Assembly (NCBI GenBank): GCA_033439265.1
Contig: JAVTVX010000029.1
Span: 2,363,501 to 2,427,500 of the forward strand
DNA from: Dillenia suffruticosa
Taxonomy: Eukaryota > Streptophyta > Magnoliopsida > Dilleniales > Dilleniaceae
DNA length: 64,000 nt
Reading direction: 5' to 3'
Positions 10,894-24,121 of the stretch are shown here, in pieces. The notes beneath the pieces are model-generated. The model searched no databases. It was not told the DNA's origin and saw only the letters and a program-made list of their open reading frames with translations. The first letter of the stretch is position 1. Each line of letters starts with the position of its first letter. The position numbers and the translations under genes are program-made.

Positions 10894-13439
10894 AATGGTG
10901 ATTAACTCATATAATAAGTTAAATTTTCCTATTTTTTTTTTCATCTTAGAAAAAGAAAGTTCATCCTTTTTTATTTTCAAGCAATAAGCATAAGTCACGA
11001 AATACTGATATTTATTTTATTTATAAAGTGTTTGTGAAACGTTAATTAATATTTATATAAAAATTATTATATTTTTTATATTTACATATTTTTCATATTT
11101 AATAAATTATTTATTTATAATTTATAATTTTTATATTATTTATCTTATAATTAATATTCACATAAAAATCTTTATATTTTTTATATTTATATATTTTTCA
11201 TATATCTATTTTCTATACTTTTACAAAATATATATATTTTTTTCATATCATTTCATTTTTCGTTTACGTTTCCGTGCAAGGTAACTAGCCTCACCCTACA
11301 TTGGCACGCACATTTCTTTGTTTTTTATTTCTTCAAAGTAATCCTAAATAAACAACTTTGGAGATTTACAAGATTGATTACTACTTGGGGAATTATTTGT
11401 ACAATTTGTTCTTTCCCAGAGAGATTTCTATATTTCTTGGGAATAAAGATCAGAAGAGAAGAGAGATCGTTTCTAAATTAAACAATTGAAATTTTCCATT
11501 CCAAAATGAGAGACCACTGCAAGAATTAAAAGAGAGCAATGACCATTTTGGATTATCCTACAAAAGAAATGTGCCAATTAACATTACACTACTAAGAGCA
11601 ATTTTTCTTGCCATGAAAATGTCACAAATGAATGCTTTCTTTGGCAACCCATTTGTTTGTTTGTTTACAAAATTGGGTACTAAAATCTTTGAAATTGAGC
11701 AAACCAACAAGTTTGTGAAAGGGAACATTTCTTGCACCAACAACAAGTTCCAAAAGTATCAAATGGGAGTACTATCCAGTTGAGTCATTTTGTTAACCAT
11801 TTTTATTTAGGAATGGAAAAATAGAATATGGGATAGTCAAATTCTTAATGAATCCTATAGTACTCGAAACGAATTGATCGAGTAAAATCTGAATACCGAT
11901 TGGTGAAAAAAAAACAAAAGATATTTTCTTAAATTTCTACGGTTATGTTTGATTTATATATAAAAGTATTTATACAAATTGAGAAAAATATGATACACCC
12001 TTTATGCCTAACACATTTTTGTTATCAAAGACAATGGTATGATTTGTGATTTTGATATTTTAATTTAAGTAGAACTTTTTTCTTGGTCAAAACTCTCATA
12101 AGCATGAGAAATACAATAAAGGAATATTTGGCTTTTGGATTGTATTAAATTAATTTATCCTAGGCTATCTTCCAAGGTTCATTCAAGTTGAATTTGTAGC
12201 TTCTTTTTTATTTTTTTTTTATTTTTTTTTATTGTACAAGAATTTAAATTTGAAACTATTAGGTTGAGAAAAGAAGATTTATACCATTAGACTGTCATTC
12301 ATGACTGATTTGTAGCTTCCAAGTCATCTTTTTCACGCATTGGTTTATCAGGGAATTCCTTGAACAGTGGGCTATTTTGGTTTGTCCCTTTGAAGGATCA
12401 GACATGTGAATGCAACTTTGTCTTCGGTCCTAAGAATCAAGTGGGTGGCGCTTACTTAGCATAAAAACAAAAAGGCAATGGCAAGGGTTTTGAATTTGTA
12501 ATCAAAATCTTAATTCTGCTTCACAAAAAATCAAAGAAAAGATAAAATAAGTGTCGGGAGCTGTTTGGTTGAACCGTCCAACTCCAACAAGTGCTGCGTT
12601 TTGGTGCTTTTAATCATATCCATCCATGATCATTGTCAAGTTTGTGTGATGATTTGTATGCCTTTCAAACCGTCCTTCGAGTGCTTGCTTACCTCGAGCC
12701 AACGAGTCACCATTGTTATTATTATTTCACAAAAGAATTTCTGAAAATGTGAAATGACTAAATGACCATTTTTGTCTTAAAATCAATAAAACAAAATATT
12801 TGTAATATAACATTTGACCAATTATTTTAAGTCCCATCAATTTTAAAATTAAATCAGAATTATTATTTTTATATAAATCATCTATCCGCTGATCGTGTTA
12901 AATTCGACTAAATGCAGATCGTATCGAATTAAATCTCTTTTATATCTATTTTTTTTTATATAAAGTTTAAATTTAAAACTTTGCTTCAACAAAATCAATA
13001 TTCGACCAAAATTATTGACCTTGGAGCTTTCTGTCAGCTTCATAATTTGGTTATCTTAACTACCACCAACTCATCATGAATTTTCCTTCCAACCCTCCTG
13101 TGATCATCCACCCATCACCAATCGATATAGCTTGATGCTTTGGAATCTTTTGCTATGTCATGCACGTAAAAACACATAATGGGTTCATTTTGTTGAGGTC
13201 TAGGTCTAGGTCTAGGCACACCAACCAAATTAATGTTATTTTTACATGAACCCAATTATTTATTTCCCCGAATTTGGGTTTTATATGGTTCATTTGATTT
13301 CATTTGTTGAAATTTAGCAAGTGTGTGTAAGCTTAGATAGAAGCCACAAGCTAGGGCATTTGCAACTCTAAGGTAAACACCATACAATGCAAGTCTTTAA
13401 AGGCCATTGAATGTCCTAATCTACTTGATGCCGATAGCA

Positions 13440-13490
13440 ATTATAGGCACAACATGTCCCTCCGGGGACATCCGATTATAGGCACAACAT
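13440..13490. repeat. 16-bp direct repeat flanking a hairpin
   Basis: ATTATAGGCACAACAT occurs at 13440-13455 and again at 13475-13490. An inverted repeat with arms ATGTCCC and GGGACAT (13454-13471) overlaps the end of the first copy and lies before the second. This could be the trace of a small insertion with its target duplication, or a local slippage product. Confidence 0.7.
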
Positions 13491-14340
13491 CACACGGGCG
13501 CTGACCGGAGTAATTAGTGTTTATAGGTGTAATCACGAGAAGTTTACATTCATCCTACAATATCTAATTTAATTATTCACTTTACTTGAATATTGTATCT
13601 CATTTCTTTTGATGAAATCTGAGTCATTTGATGATGAATTCTTTTTACATGAAATTTAAATTTCGGATCACGAATTTAAAAAAAAAGAGTTTTGATCACT
13701 AAACTATCTCTTGAGAACGTCAATCCACGATGATTTGAAGCAATAAGAGTGATAAATTGATGAAATCATCATCTACCCACTTGAGGCTGAGGTATTGGCC
13801 TTGGCCCACTAAAATTTTTGTTACAGATGACAAAGCCTAAAGAGTGATTGAGACATAAAACAAGACTAAGATTTCACCCCCCCCCCCCCAAAAAAAGACT
13901 TAAGATTGGTAGTTGGTCAAATGAGGAGGTGAGGAGAAGATTCTCCCGAGCAAAGCCAAGAGGATCAAAGACTTTTGAAGATAAAATTGAATGCCATGAG
14001 TTATATCTCTTGCATTATACGTATAGTGAACATGGTTGCAGGCCGATATGTGTTGAGAGAGAGAGAGAGAGAGAGAGAACCAAATCATCGGTAATAGAAA
14101 GATCACTGAAGCTTCTACTCATTTACTAGGACACTGAATATAACACCTTTTATAAGATGCAACATAGACAATTTAATGCCCTTTCAGTATTTCTTCCTGG
14201 CAGAGAGAAATGCACTTGCTTATGAACCAATGCTTCAGACGACAAACATGAGACTCAAAAGGATTTTTTTCCCCCAACTTTCCATGACTCATAAATTTTG
14301 AAATTTCTCCAACTATGATAAAAAGAAGGTTTTTGCTGTA

Positions 14341-16628
14341 TCAGGATCCAAGAACTACAGACCTTTCTTCTTCCTCTTTGATGTTGTCGATTATAACAGC
14401 AACTTGGTTGATGCTTGGCCTTTCCTCAGGTTTACTGCTAATGCATTTTATAGCCATTTGTAGCAAGTGCACCATTCTCTCTTCACTCGCACCTTCTTTT
14501 ATGAGACTTCTGTCAAAAACTTCAACAGTCCATTCTTGGCTGATCACAGTGTGAACCCATTTTTCCAAGTCAAACTCATTGTTCTGAACCAGCTTTCCTG
14601 TCAGTAGCTGTAGAAGTATCACACCGAGTCTGTATATGTCTGCTTTGAATGGATTCATTACATTGGCCTTGCTTCTTGGACAAGTAATGTTGTTAGGAAT
14701 AGATTGATTTTCCTCCTCCACCATCAGCCCATATTCACTAATACACGCCTCCAAGTTCTTGTTCAGCAAAATGTTTGAGGATTTCAGATTACCATGAGCA
14801 ATTCCGTCTCCTTGGAGCTCTTGATGCATGAAGGCCAATGCCTTGGCGATAGTAGCAGCAATATTAAGTCTGCTGCTCCATTCAAATCTTACTCCCATAT
14901 GGGTACCTGAAATTTATACCCATTGCATTAGAATCCTCAAATGAAAATGGGTGAATGAATAGGGAACATGAAGCCTAACAGGTTAAGCATAGACGGCATA
15001 CTCAGTGGTTCAGATTCAGTTTTCGACATAGCTAGTACACTGACTCGGCATATGGAAACCCTCTAAACTTATGAGGGCAATTGGAGGATGAACTGGCGGT
15101 TGAATGTTACAGGCAGTAATCATGGGATGGAGGGAGAGAAGGGAACCTATCTTTTGCCTGCTCAAACATGGAGGGGAGATAATTATTGACGGGTAGGTTT
15201 TTAAATAGGCATATACTTTGAATGAGGAGTGTCAGATGGTGACCAACAAAGTCCACTACATGAAAGAATGCCCTAAAGGTTTCTTCAAGTAAATAATGTA
15301 CGGCTAAAATAAACTAAGAATAAAAGTAACTGGACATTACCATGAAGAAGCCTGAAGAGACTTCCATTTTGCAGATATTCGTAAACAAAAAGCTTTTCCT
15401 TTCTTGAACAATAGAAGGCAATAGCTGGCAACACATTTGGATGCCTGACTTGGTCCAACCTCTGCATTCTCAGCTTGAATTCATTGGTTGATATTGTCCA
15501 ATCCTTGATCCTTTTGACAGCCAGTACCATCCCATTATCACAGATGACTTTATAGAGACTGCCATGCTTTCCTCTCCCGAGTAACTCTGCAGGGGCCTTA
15601 AGCAAATCATCAAATTTCAATCCGTTAACCACTGGACTCGTAAGAACTACCAAGGATGTTGAAACCATAGCACTATCGGCTTCAACTGATGCCATGGAAA
15701 TCTCTGATCTGCTCACACCTGATTTGTACTCAGCTGAAGATGGGCTAAGTTTGTTGTCACAGATATCAACAGCTGTCACCTTGTTCACTCTCTCAATCTT
15801 CTCTTTCTCCTCCCTTTTCCGTTTCATTATCCTGACTATTACAAACAAAAGAAATGCTAAACCTAGAATGAAGTAGCCTGAGTACATGAGAATGTCAACG
15901 GTTGAGGAACCCTTCTTGGGACATTTGTTTGGCAATGGAGGTCCGCATAGACCCGGATTACCCATGAAGCTACTGGCATTGAACTTGTCACCATTTCTTG
16001 GAATGGATCCACTAAAGTTGTTGAAGGATACATTAAACTGTAAAAAGTTGGAAAAATCGAAGTTTGGTATCTTGCCAGAAAGCTGATTGTTTTGAGCCAG
16101 AAATATCTCCAGACCAGTAATCCGAGCCAAATCTGGCAACTTACCTGTAAACTTGTTGTCAGAGATTCCAATTCCTTTTAGATTATTTAACCTGGCTAGC
16201 GATTCAGGAAGCTTTCCAGATAACTGGTTCCCACTCAAGTACAAGCGCATGAGTTGCGTGCAATTTGCAATTCCTTCTGGAATTTCTCCGCTGATATTGT
16301 TGTTGATAAGGCTAAGTACAGAAAGAGATGCAGCTAGAGATGGTACATAGCAGATAGACACATTAAGAGGTCCTGCAAGGTTCATATTGTCAAGGTATAT
16401 TTTCCTCACCACTGTGTTTTTGGAATCACAAAATATACCTGTCCAGTGGTCCTTGCAGGGATCAGAAGTCATATTCCAACCTGAAATTGGAGTAGATACT
16501 TCATTGTTGCTAGATAGAGCACTAAAAAAGTTAGCCAGGATACTCCTCGTGTCATCATCGACAGAGTTCGCCATATGGAGCAGGGAAAAGAATAAAATGA
16601 GCAGCACCCAAATAGGAAATCTATTCAT
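14341..16628 (-). CDS. LRR receptor-like pseudokinase (LRR-III type)
   Basis: Two coding exons, 16628-15341 and 14906-14341, joined in phase 1 across a 434-base intron (donor GTAATG, acceptor TTTCAG), give 617 residues. Parts in order: signal peptide (about 1-22), LRRNT, about five leucine-rich repeats (to about 205), the cap NPGLCGPPLPNKCP, a transmembrane helix (about 246-266), a basic stop-transfer (RIMKRKREEK), then a kinase-like domain from about 340. The ATP-anchoring lysine is present (AVK, K372) and the glycine loop reads GRGKHGSLYK, but the catalytic HRD is replaced by HGN (467-469) and DFG by EYG (487-489). Without both aspartates it should not catalyse phosphotransfer, as is common in LRR-III proteins annotated as probable inactive receptor kinases. 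The single intron position inside the kinase domain also fits this subfamily. It likely works as a plasma-membrane co-receptor; the ligand is unknown. Confidence 0.9.
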
Positions 16629-17129
16629 TTTGGATGATCAGAACTTTGTCAAAAATGGTTCTGCAAATTTGACCAATTTTAGTGAAGATTGAAGTTTAGA
16701 ATATGAAGATGATATCTGAGTAATAGGGATTGTGGAAGGAGTAAAGTTCAATGTTCATATGGTTGATGAAATTTATATTAATGCTTAATGCCATATGTCG
16801 GACTCTACTGTGAAAATTCGTCTTGTTGCGGTAAAATGTGCAACAGTAGAATCGAGAAGCAGTCCACTTGGATCCAACTAATATTTGAAAAAATGGCCGG
16901 CAAATAGAAATAGTTCAAATTGAAACAAGATGTCCTTGTCAGTGATGATTTTAAAAGAGATAAGAAGTTCATTATGGTCACGTAACAATTACTATCGATA
17001 ACAAACTGTGTCTTAATCTTAATATTTAATATCGATCATTTAAGAAACAAATTTGTAAGTGATATTTAAGAGATAAATTTGTAGATGATTAAAAAAAAAT
17101 AATACGAGTTTAATTTATACAGATTTTTT
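16629..17129. other. Upstream region of the receptor kinase
   Basis: Promoter/leader DNA for the minus-strand receptor gene, becoming AT-rich. No coding features seen. Confidence 0.45.
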
Positions 17130-17640
17130 TGCGTCATTCATTTCTAGTCAAGACTATCTTTTCGTCTAAATATTTCACTATTATATTTTTACGTATAATT
17201 TGTATATAAATTTTTAACGGTTTAACTCCACGTTTTACTAGATTTTCTATATTTATGTCCTCAATTATCCTAATCAGTGTATTTTTGGGTTTTCTTTGCA
17301 TAAGCACAAATCACTTTAGACGTCATTTTCGCATCTTATCCACAATTGAATTAACTCCCAACTTGTTATGAATTTCTTCATTTTTAATTTTATCTTTTCT
17401 AGTTTTACCACACATCCACTTAAATATTTTCATTTCTGTTATGGCCATTTTTTATTCTTGTTATTGTTTAATAACGCAATACTCAGTACCATATAACAAT
17501 GTAGGTCTAATCACAATTCTATAGAATTTTCTCTTCAAATGAGGTGACATCATGCGATTGCAAAAAACTCTAAATACCTTTATCTATTTCACCAAACCCG
17601 CTTGAATTCTATCGTAACATTTCATTTATAACATTTCCAA
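17130..17640 (-). mobile_element. Decayed RTE-type LINE fragment
   Basis: Read on the minus strand this resembles the 3' end of the reverse-transcriptase reading frame of plant RTE-type LINEs. The plus-strand phrases matching the pattern include the stretches around 17390-17420 (TTACCACACATCCACTTAAA), 17480-17500 (CAATACTCAGTACCATATAACA) and 17510-17535. These correspond in such elements to the conserved region around RP.LYG.ECW and RMLRWMCG. Stops and AT drift have destroyed the frame. A second, more decayed copy of the same segment is at about 44010-44255. Confidence 0.6.
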
Positions 17641-18419
17641 GATTGGTCATGAACTCCGGTTTGGTCATGTAACGTTTCATTTATAATAATAACTTTGGCT
17701 TATATAATTCAACAATTCTCTTCCCGAGATGCCTTTTCAAGTAAAAAGCATCATTCATGATAGCTACCACTTCAAACTCCAGAAGACTTTATGTTTGATA
17801 CTGTTATTCCAAAGGCTCGCAAGAAAGTGCCGCATTTGAAGCTTTCTTCAGTCTGTCAATTTACTCCCTGTTCTTTCTCCCCAGACGTGTGTGTATGACC
17901 AAGCAATACTTGATGTAAATTTATTTATCTATAAGCAGAAGGGTCATAAGTAACAGATTTATAGAAAATCAAGGCTTAACACTGATAAGTAGTTCATACA
18001 ATACAAACCAGTATGCTAGTCTCTTCATACTTAAAAGTCATCCAACAGTTTGGCAGTACAAGATGACCATTCAAAGGAATCCTCCGAAAAATCAGCATAA
18101 ACATTGAAACAGTCCAGAACCAATTCATCAAATTGATACGACATGAAGTCAAACTGTTTCATTAATCATTGATCATATCCTTCTGGAAAACAATTTGAAA
18201 GAATAAGTACTTTAAGAAAGAATCTACAATTTATTTCCATTTTCTTTGTTTCAGTTTTTGGTCCACCCGTATCTACTAGCATATAATTTGACCAAGTACA
18301 GAGGGTGGTAACCACGGACAATCTTCAGCAAGAGCCTACTAAATTTAACAAGCCATTAAATAATCATACGGAATTAGAAGGGAGGGGCCAATCTGAACAA
18401 CAGAGGCTGGAATATTTCC
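17641..18419. other. Spacer and 3' region of the E2 gene
   Basis: No gene seen. The portion nearest 18419 is probably the 3' untranslated region of the minus-strand ubiquitin-conjugating enzyme. Confidence 0.5.
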
Positions 18420-21298
18420 TTATGGCTCCACATGCCCGGTAACCTCTTCATTGGTCGACACACTATGCCCATCACTGATATCCTCATTGCTGACTTCCTC
18501 ATCACTTTCTTCTGAGACGCTGCTGGTGATATTCTTCCTCTTTGCATAACATTCACAGTACTCTGTTTGGAAAGGAAAAAAATGTTAGACATGTTTAGAC
18601 ATATACTCCATGAACCAGAAGGGTCAAAATACAACTACTGTCAACTCCAGTTGTTTATTTTACAGCTCACAACCACTTGCTTCTATGAATACGAGGAAGC
18701 AGAATAAAAAATAAAAATAAACAGCTATTCTTACGTACATCATATATTGTGTCAAGTCTATCAACAATGCAATATTCACAGCCCTAAGACATGAATTTGA
18801 GCCGTTTGATAACAAAGCCAAAATCGCCATAATAACAAAGAGAGCCTTCCATTCAGTCCATCAGTCGAATAGATGACGTAGACAGTTGAATCCAGATGAT
18901 TACCTCTGACTTTCTGTTCGTATTGCTTCTTATCTTTGATCATTAGTGATGCTGCATCACCATTTAATGGGTCTGAAGGATTAGGGTAAAGCAGGAGCTG
19001 TGGAAGAAAAACCTCAAATACATTCAAAAGATCTGCAACAAATTAGAAATCCCAATTTAAGAGCTAGCAGATCCCAGTAAAGATGAATATCATCAAAAAA
19101 CAGGAATTTCTTTCCTGATATGAAGAAGGTAGGGCGAAAAGTAAGAATGTGCATGTTGAGATGATGATATCCATGCCAAAATCAGATGCACTAATTCAGA
19201 TACCCAAAGAATGATTAATAATTACCAAACATTGGACTCCATGACTGGTTAATTACATCCAAGCAAACAGAACCAGACCTGCATTGTAGATTTTCAAGCT
19301 CAGCCAACAATTAGTTCCAACTTCAATATAACACCGTCAGACTACACTCACAGAAGAGACCAGGTAGGGTATTCATAGAAAGTTTAATGTCTTTTAAAAA
19401 AATAATTTCTTTTTAAAAAACTAATTTTCTTCTAAAAGAACCTTAATAACTGTTACCAAAATAAACTATCCATACTTGTCAGTGTAATATACCATACATC
19501 AAACTCAGTAATCATGAAAATATTTAAATTTGTGGAATTCTTTGAATTGCCAAATGCCGATTAGTAATTTTGATTATACCCAAGGAAGTGGGCATAAAAA
19601 ATGACGCTCTTGGAAGTAGGATAAATGCAAATCATATGATGCACCGTTCTTGTATAATCCCCTTTATCTTCCAAAAATTGCATCAACCAATCAGATTTTA
19701 AATGTTAAATTAGATACCCTCACCATCTTAAGAAATGGAGTAGGTTACTCTTATAATATTTCAACAAACTTACCCATGTAGTCTTAATTTTAGCAAACAA
19801 TAATGGTATAGCAAGGTATCTAAGAAGAGTGAACATTTTAGCGAACTTTACAGCTTACAGCTTACAGCTCATCAACATTTGGGTGGAATATTTTGTTCAG
19901 AAATCCAATGGAAGGAGATTTGTATGGATAAGCGTCAGGCAACTCCACATGGACTTTCCAGATACCACCTTCATATAGGCCTGCCAAAAAAGAACATTCA
20001 AAATAAGAGCATGACATTAACATGCCATGTCATGACTACAAATATAGTGAAATAACATGTGAGAGAAAATTTTCATTCACATATTTTCTAAATAAAACAA
20101 GGGGACGTGTAAGATAGTTCACTACTGATGGAACACTCTAAGTTGGAAATTTCTTGAGATAATTCTATTTGGAAATAGTTGGTGACATTCATAATTTGCG
20201 CATAAGATGCAACTTGCACTAACATTCTTGGACAAGGACTAAGGAATGAAACCATTTCCTGTCCAAACCCAGGTCAATCACAAAATCACCAAAACACACC
20301 GACTGTGGACACTTATGTTAGAAATTTATCGTTCTTGAACTTTTTACAGTGAAGTCACTATATAAGTTCTAAAAGCAAGATTGACTTTGTGCTTCTGAAA
20401 AAAGATGTTACCTAGCTCAGAAGGATCATACAGGAGTAACATTTTGAATCTGACAAATGAGAAGCAACAGAGAAAACAACACTATGGAGCACTGCTTTGA
20501 CTTTTGTCGGAACTACATAACTCACCTTAAAGCTGTAGAATCTGAAAGTGTTGAAAGTCAACAATTTATAGTCCTAGCCACATACACTGACAGCCACGGT
20601 TTGGCTTGTGATAAGCTGGGTATATACATGGATTAGCTCCATTCATAAAATTTGATGCTAGAATATAACAATAGGAGAACAACACACCTCAAAATTTCAA
20701 TAAAGCATCGGCATTCCGTAACACAGTGGCAGGCAATGTTTTATAGCTAAAAGATTTATTCTCATTTAATTTTCAGTTTAATAGAACAGATAGAGAAACA
20801 AATTGTGTAATACAACCGCCAATGAGAAATTTTGAACGGAAGAGTAGTGTGGAACCTACTTTCTTTTGGGCCATGGAATTCCACATTGAATTCATTGATT
20901 CCATCATTTATGGTCTCCACAGCAAAATCACTCATCATCCTACATAACTCAAAACAAGAAATGAAATCAAAAGGTCAGATCCTCTGTAAAACTTTGCCCA
21001 ACACAATTAATTGTAATATAAATAAAAGGCATCTTTGAATTCTGACTTAAAACAAGAAGAGAAAAGAAGAACTTTAGTATTCCACTCAGAGTGAAAGAAA
21101 CAGAGAAGGAATATACTAAACCGAATTTAATTTCCGGGCATTGAAACAGAAGTACAAAGGATGGGTTAAATTGCCACAGAATTAACAGCACAGCAGCAGA
21201 TCCTATAGGAAAAATGCAAAAAAGAGAGAGACGAGGAAGACTATTGAACTTTACAATTTCATGACATCCATATCTCTTCTCTTGCTTGGAGATGACAT
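18420..21298 (-). CDS. Ubiquitin-conjugating enzyme E2 (UBC4/5/6 type)
   Basis: Six coding exons, all with clean GT-AG borders and matching phases: 21298-21255, 20939-20860, 19980-19866, 19278-19226, 19032-18904, 18562-18420. Together they encode 187 residues, the size expected for the plant UBC4/5/6 group (about 183-191). The protein opens [19 protein letters not shown], keeps the UBC fold landmarks [15 protein letters not shown] and the HPN motif (FHPNVDE), and has the active-site cysteine in [41 protein letters not shown] follows, and the tail is acidic/serine-rich ([17 protein letters not shown]), typical of this group. It forms a thioester with ubiquitin and passes it on with E3 ligases in cytosol or nucleus. 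None of these exons exceeds 143 bases, so simple ORF finding misses the gene. Introns 3 (19279-19865) and 2 (19981-20859) are over 300 bases, AT-rich, and show no further exons. Confidence 0.95.
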
Positions 21299-22250
21299 TC
21301 TTCTTTGCTATGTATTGTTGCTTGCAGAACTGTATTACTGAATCTGAGCCAGATTACATTGTCTATCAAAAAGAGAAACAAGAAGTAGTATAGCTGACAG
21401 CAAGAAAGACAGAAATTATGATGTTCAGGATATAAACCATAGAAGCCTTGAAGATATATTTATCGGGTTTCACAACATTGCAGTAGTAAGTCTCACCACT
21501 TCCTAAATCAATCATCTCTCTCAAATTGATGTACTAAAACACAAAAATTTTTCTGATTTTCACGTTAATGACGCTAGCATTTTTGCAAGTTAAATGGAGG
21601 ATCATTTTGCCTTTAGCATGAGCAATGTGCTCCACTAACCAGCAATCGTCAAGTCTATAACAGAGTTAAACAGTCACCACACAAGTTAAATCATATGTGC
21701 ATTGCAATGTAAGATACATAATATAGCAACCCATTACATTAAAAATATCAAAAATCATATTACGAGATGGCACATCCACTTGTTGCAATGCTACTTATTA
21801 AACATTCATATTACAAACTCAAAATTGAGAGGAAAAAATGAAAAACGTACGGCTAAAACCACAAAAATTATCAAACAGAGAAAACCCAGATGAGAAAAGC
21901 AGAGAATATGCTCAAGGATCACATAATTACTATCAATGTCACATTAACAGATAAGCTGTTAGCAGTTGTTTTATCAGATTCTGTTTCAAGGAACAAACCC
22001 CGGTTAATATTCATGAGAGAAAAGAAAAGGGAATTGAAGAGGCATTAACACAAGCACAAAACAGGCATTCTCCAAAAATCATAAGTGAGAGTTTAAAAGG
22101 GGCTGAGATAGAACTAACCCAGATGGAGATTGCGTTGAGAAGACGGAGAGAGACGGAGACAGAGAAAGATAGAGAGAGGGGGGGAGTTGGGTAGAGTATG
22201 ATGAAATTGTGAGAAAGAAGAGAGAGAGAGTGGTTCAGAAAGGAGAAAAA
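21299..22250 (-). other. 5' leader of the E2 gene, probably with a leader intron
   Basis: Read on the minus strand, a purine/CT-rich transcribed leader (about 22250-22120) ends at a donor-like GTTAGT at about 22119. Candidate acceptors lie near 21340 just before the ATG exon. A 5'-UTR intron of about 780 bases is inferred. No coding sequence is seen in between. Confidence 0.45.
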
Positions 22251-22259
22251 AAGGACGGA

Positions 22260-24083
22260 AAATCAGAAAGTGGATAGTGAGAGACGCACAGAATGGGCAT
22301 CGACATGTTCCTAATGCACGTGCTTTGTTTCCGCTTCTACGTGCTTTCTTTGCCTTGGCCTTGCCTCTGCCTTTCCTCCATATTCCATTAAAATTTTTTA
22401 AAAAATATAATTTTCTTTCTTCAATTTTTATTTATTTATTCTTTTTAAATATAATAATAATTGAGAAAAATGATAAAAAGAGAGAGACCCTTGTATTTAT
22501 GTGAGATTTATGGTCGTTTAAGGTTATTTTTGACTGTTAATGATAATATGCTTGTCCATTTATGGTTGGTTGCATGGATCAGAAATCAGATTTTAACCTA
22601 AAATCGAAATTGATCATCATATGCTTGGCTTTATCCTCCGATGAAATGAATAGAAGCCCAAAGCGAAAAGTTTCTCGTTTTGGGTTTAAAGAGAAACAGG
22701 GTATTTACGTGTTTTTCTATATTTAATAAATTATTTACTTATTTAATTATAATTTATTTTTATATAATTTATTTTATAATTAATAATTATCCGATCACTT
22801 TATATTCGTTGCTAAATGTAATAAAAAATAAATACCTTAAAGATATTAAATAAAAAAATAAATTGGTTTAACCAAAGTTTACTGTCAAAATTGGAAAATT
22901 CGTGTCATTGACATGGAGGCACGTAGGTAATGTATGATTAACATTGTTGTATGTTATGGCAGCGAATACGTAAGAATCACTTTGAGTGTCTCTCTCTTTC
23001 TGAACCAGCTTTGTCACCATGGTAGTAAGCAGTGGCAACCATGAGAGCCACTGAGGCACCTTGGGCAAACACAAGAACCCTCATCAACCTCTGACCCGCT
23101 ACGGAATCTGCATTTTGGAAGCTCATTAATCCTATCAGCTACTGTGCTGATACTCATGCTGTTATAAATGCACATGAACATATAGCCATTCATAAGCTTA
23201 AGATTCCCCAGGGATAAAATAGCTCTTTTATAAGATCTCATATTTGAATTATCGTATATTTTTATAATTTTCATGATTTATATAAGAAAAAATACAAGTT
23301 TGTCTACCGGAAAACCAACAATCAAATAGGGTGGCGAGTGCACTTTGAGAGCATATTTCAGTAGAGATATAAAAAATTGAGTTTCAGATGCACTTCAAGC
23401 ACAGTAATCGAAAGAACTTCGAATAGGAAAATGAAGAGGACAGAGAAAAACTATATATGGAAAGGAGGTTGTTAATGGCGTAGACGAGACTGAGAGTCAC
23501 CAAACGGGACGTCAGGATTATTCTAGTGTGGCTTCTTCTTCCTTGCAAGCAAGTCGTCCTTTTCTCCATTCTTCTTGGTCTCCATCTGCTCCATCACACC
23601 ACCGCACAGCCCAAAAGCCTCAGCTTCTGATCATTTGGACTCAGGACTGCGTGCCACGCCTGGCTAGAGCCATGCAATGCACCGAAATGCGCACCTATCT
23701 CTCTCTCTCTCTCTCTAGTTGACACCTGGAGGGCACAATGACTCATCAAGTTTTCATTTTCTAAAAACAGTCATTTTAGTCATAATTAATCTGAGCCGTC
23801 GATTCTTCGTCCATGTGATTGTTGGGTGCAACTAGTGCTTCACTGAACCGGGTTTAGTTCAATAAACCCTTACCGGAAAACTTAGAATTTTCATTTTTAA
23901 AATTATATAAAAAAGCTAAGAATTTTATTTTTAAAATTCATTTTTTAGTATTTGATATTATCAAATTGATAATACATATTAATATTAAAAATATTAAATT
24001 AAAATCTAATAACTCAATATGCTTCACATACTGTCCTTGTTTTATACTAAATTTTGTGATTCATATTTTATTTTTTTAAGAAT

Positions 24084-24121
<38 letters not shown>

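Larger units (their letters stand above)
9500..14340. other. AT-rich intergenic DNA
   Basis: Almost 5 kb with no supported gene. It holds an (AT)n array (10855-10889), homopolymer runs, a C-run at about 13877-13889, an AG microsatellite (about 14056-14078) and a small repeat/hairpin at 13440-13490. Open frames at 11558-11783 and 13848-14129 have no recognisable motifs. Confidence 0.5.

Noticed and set aside
14341-14898. Kinase fragment as a separate short gene
   Set aside because: It joins in phase to the exon ending at 15341 through canonical splice sites to form one receptor protein.
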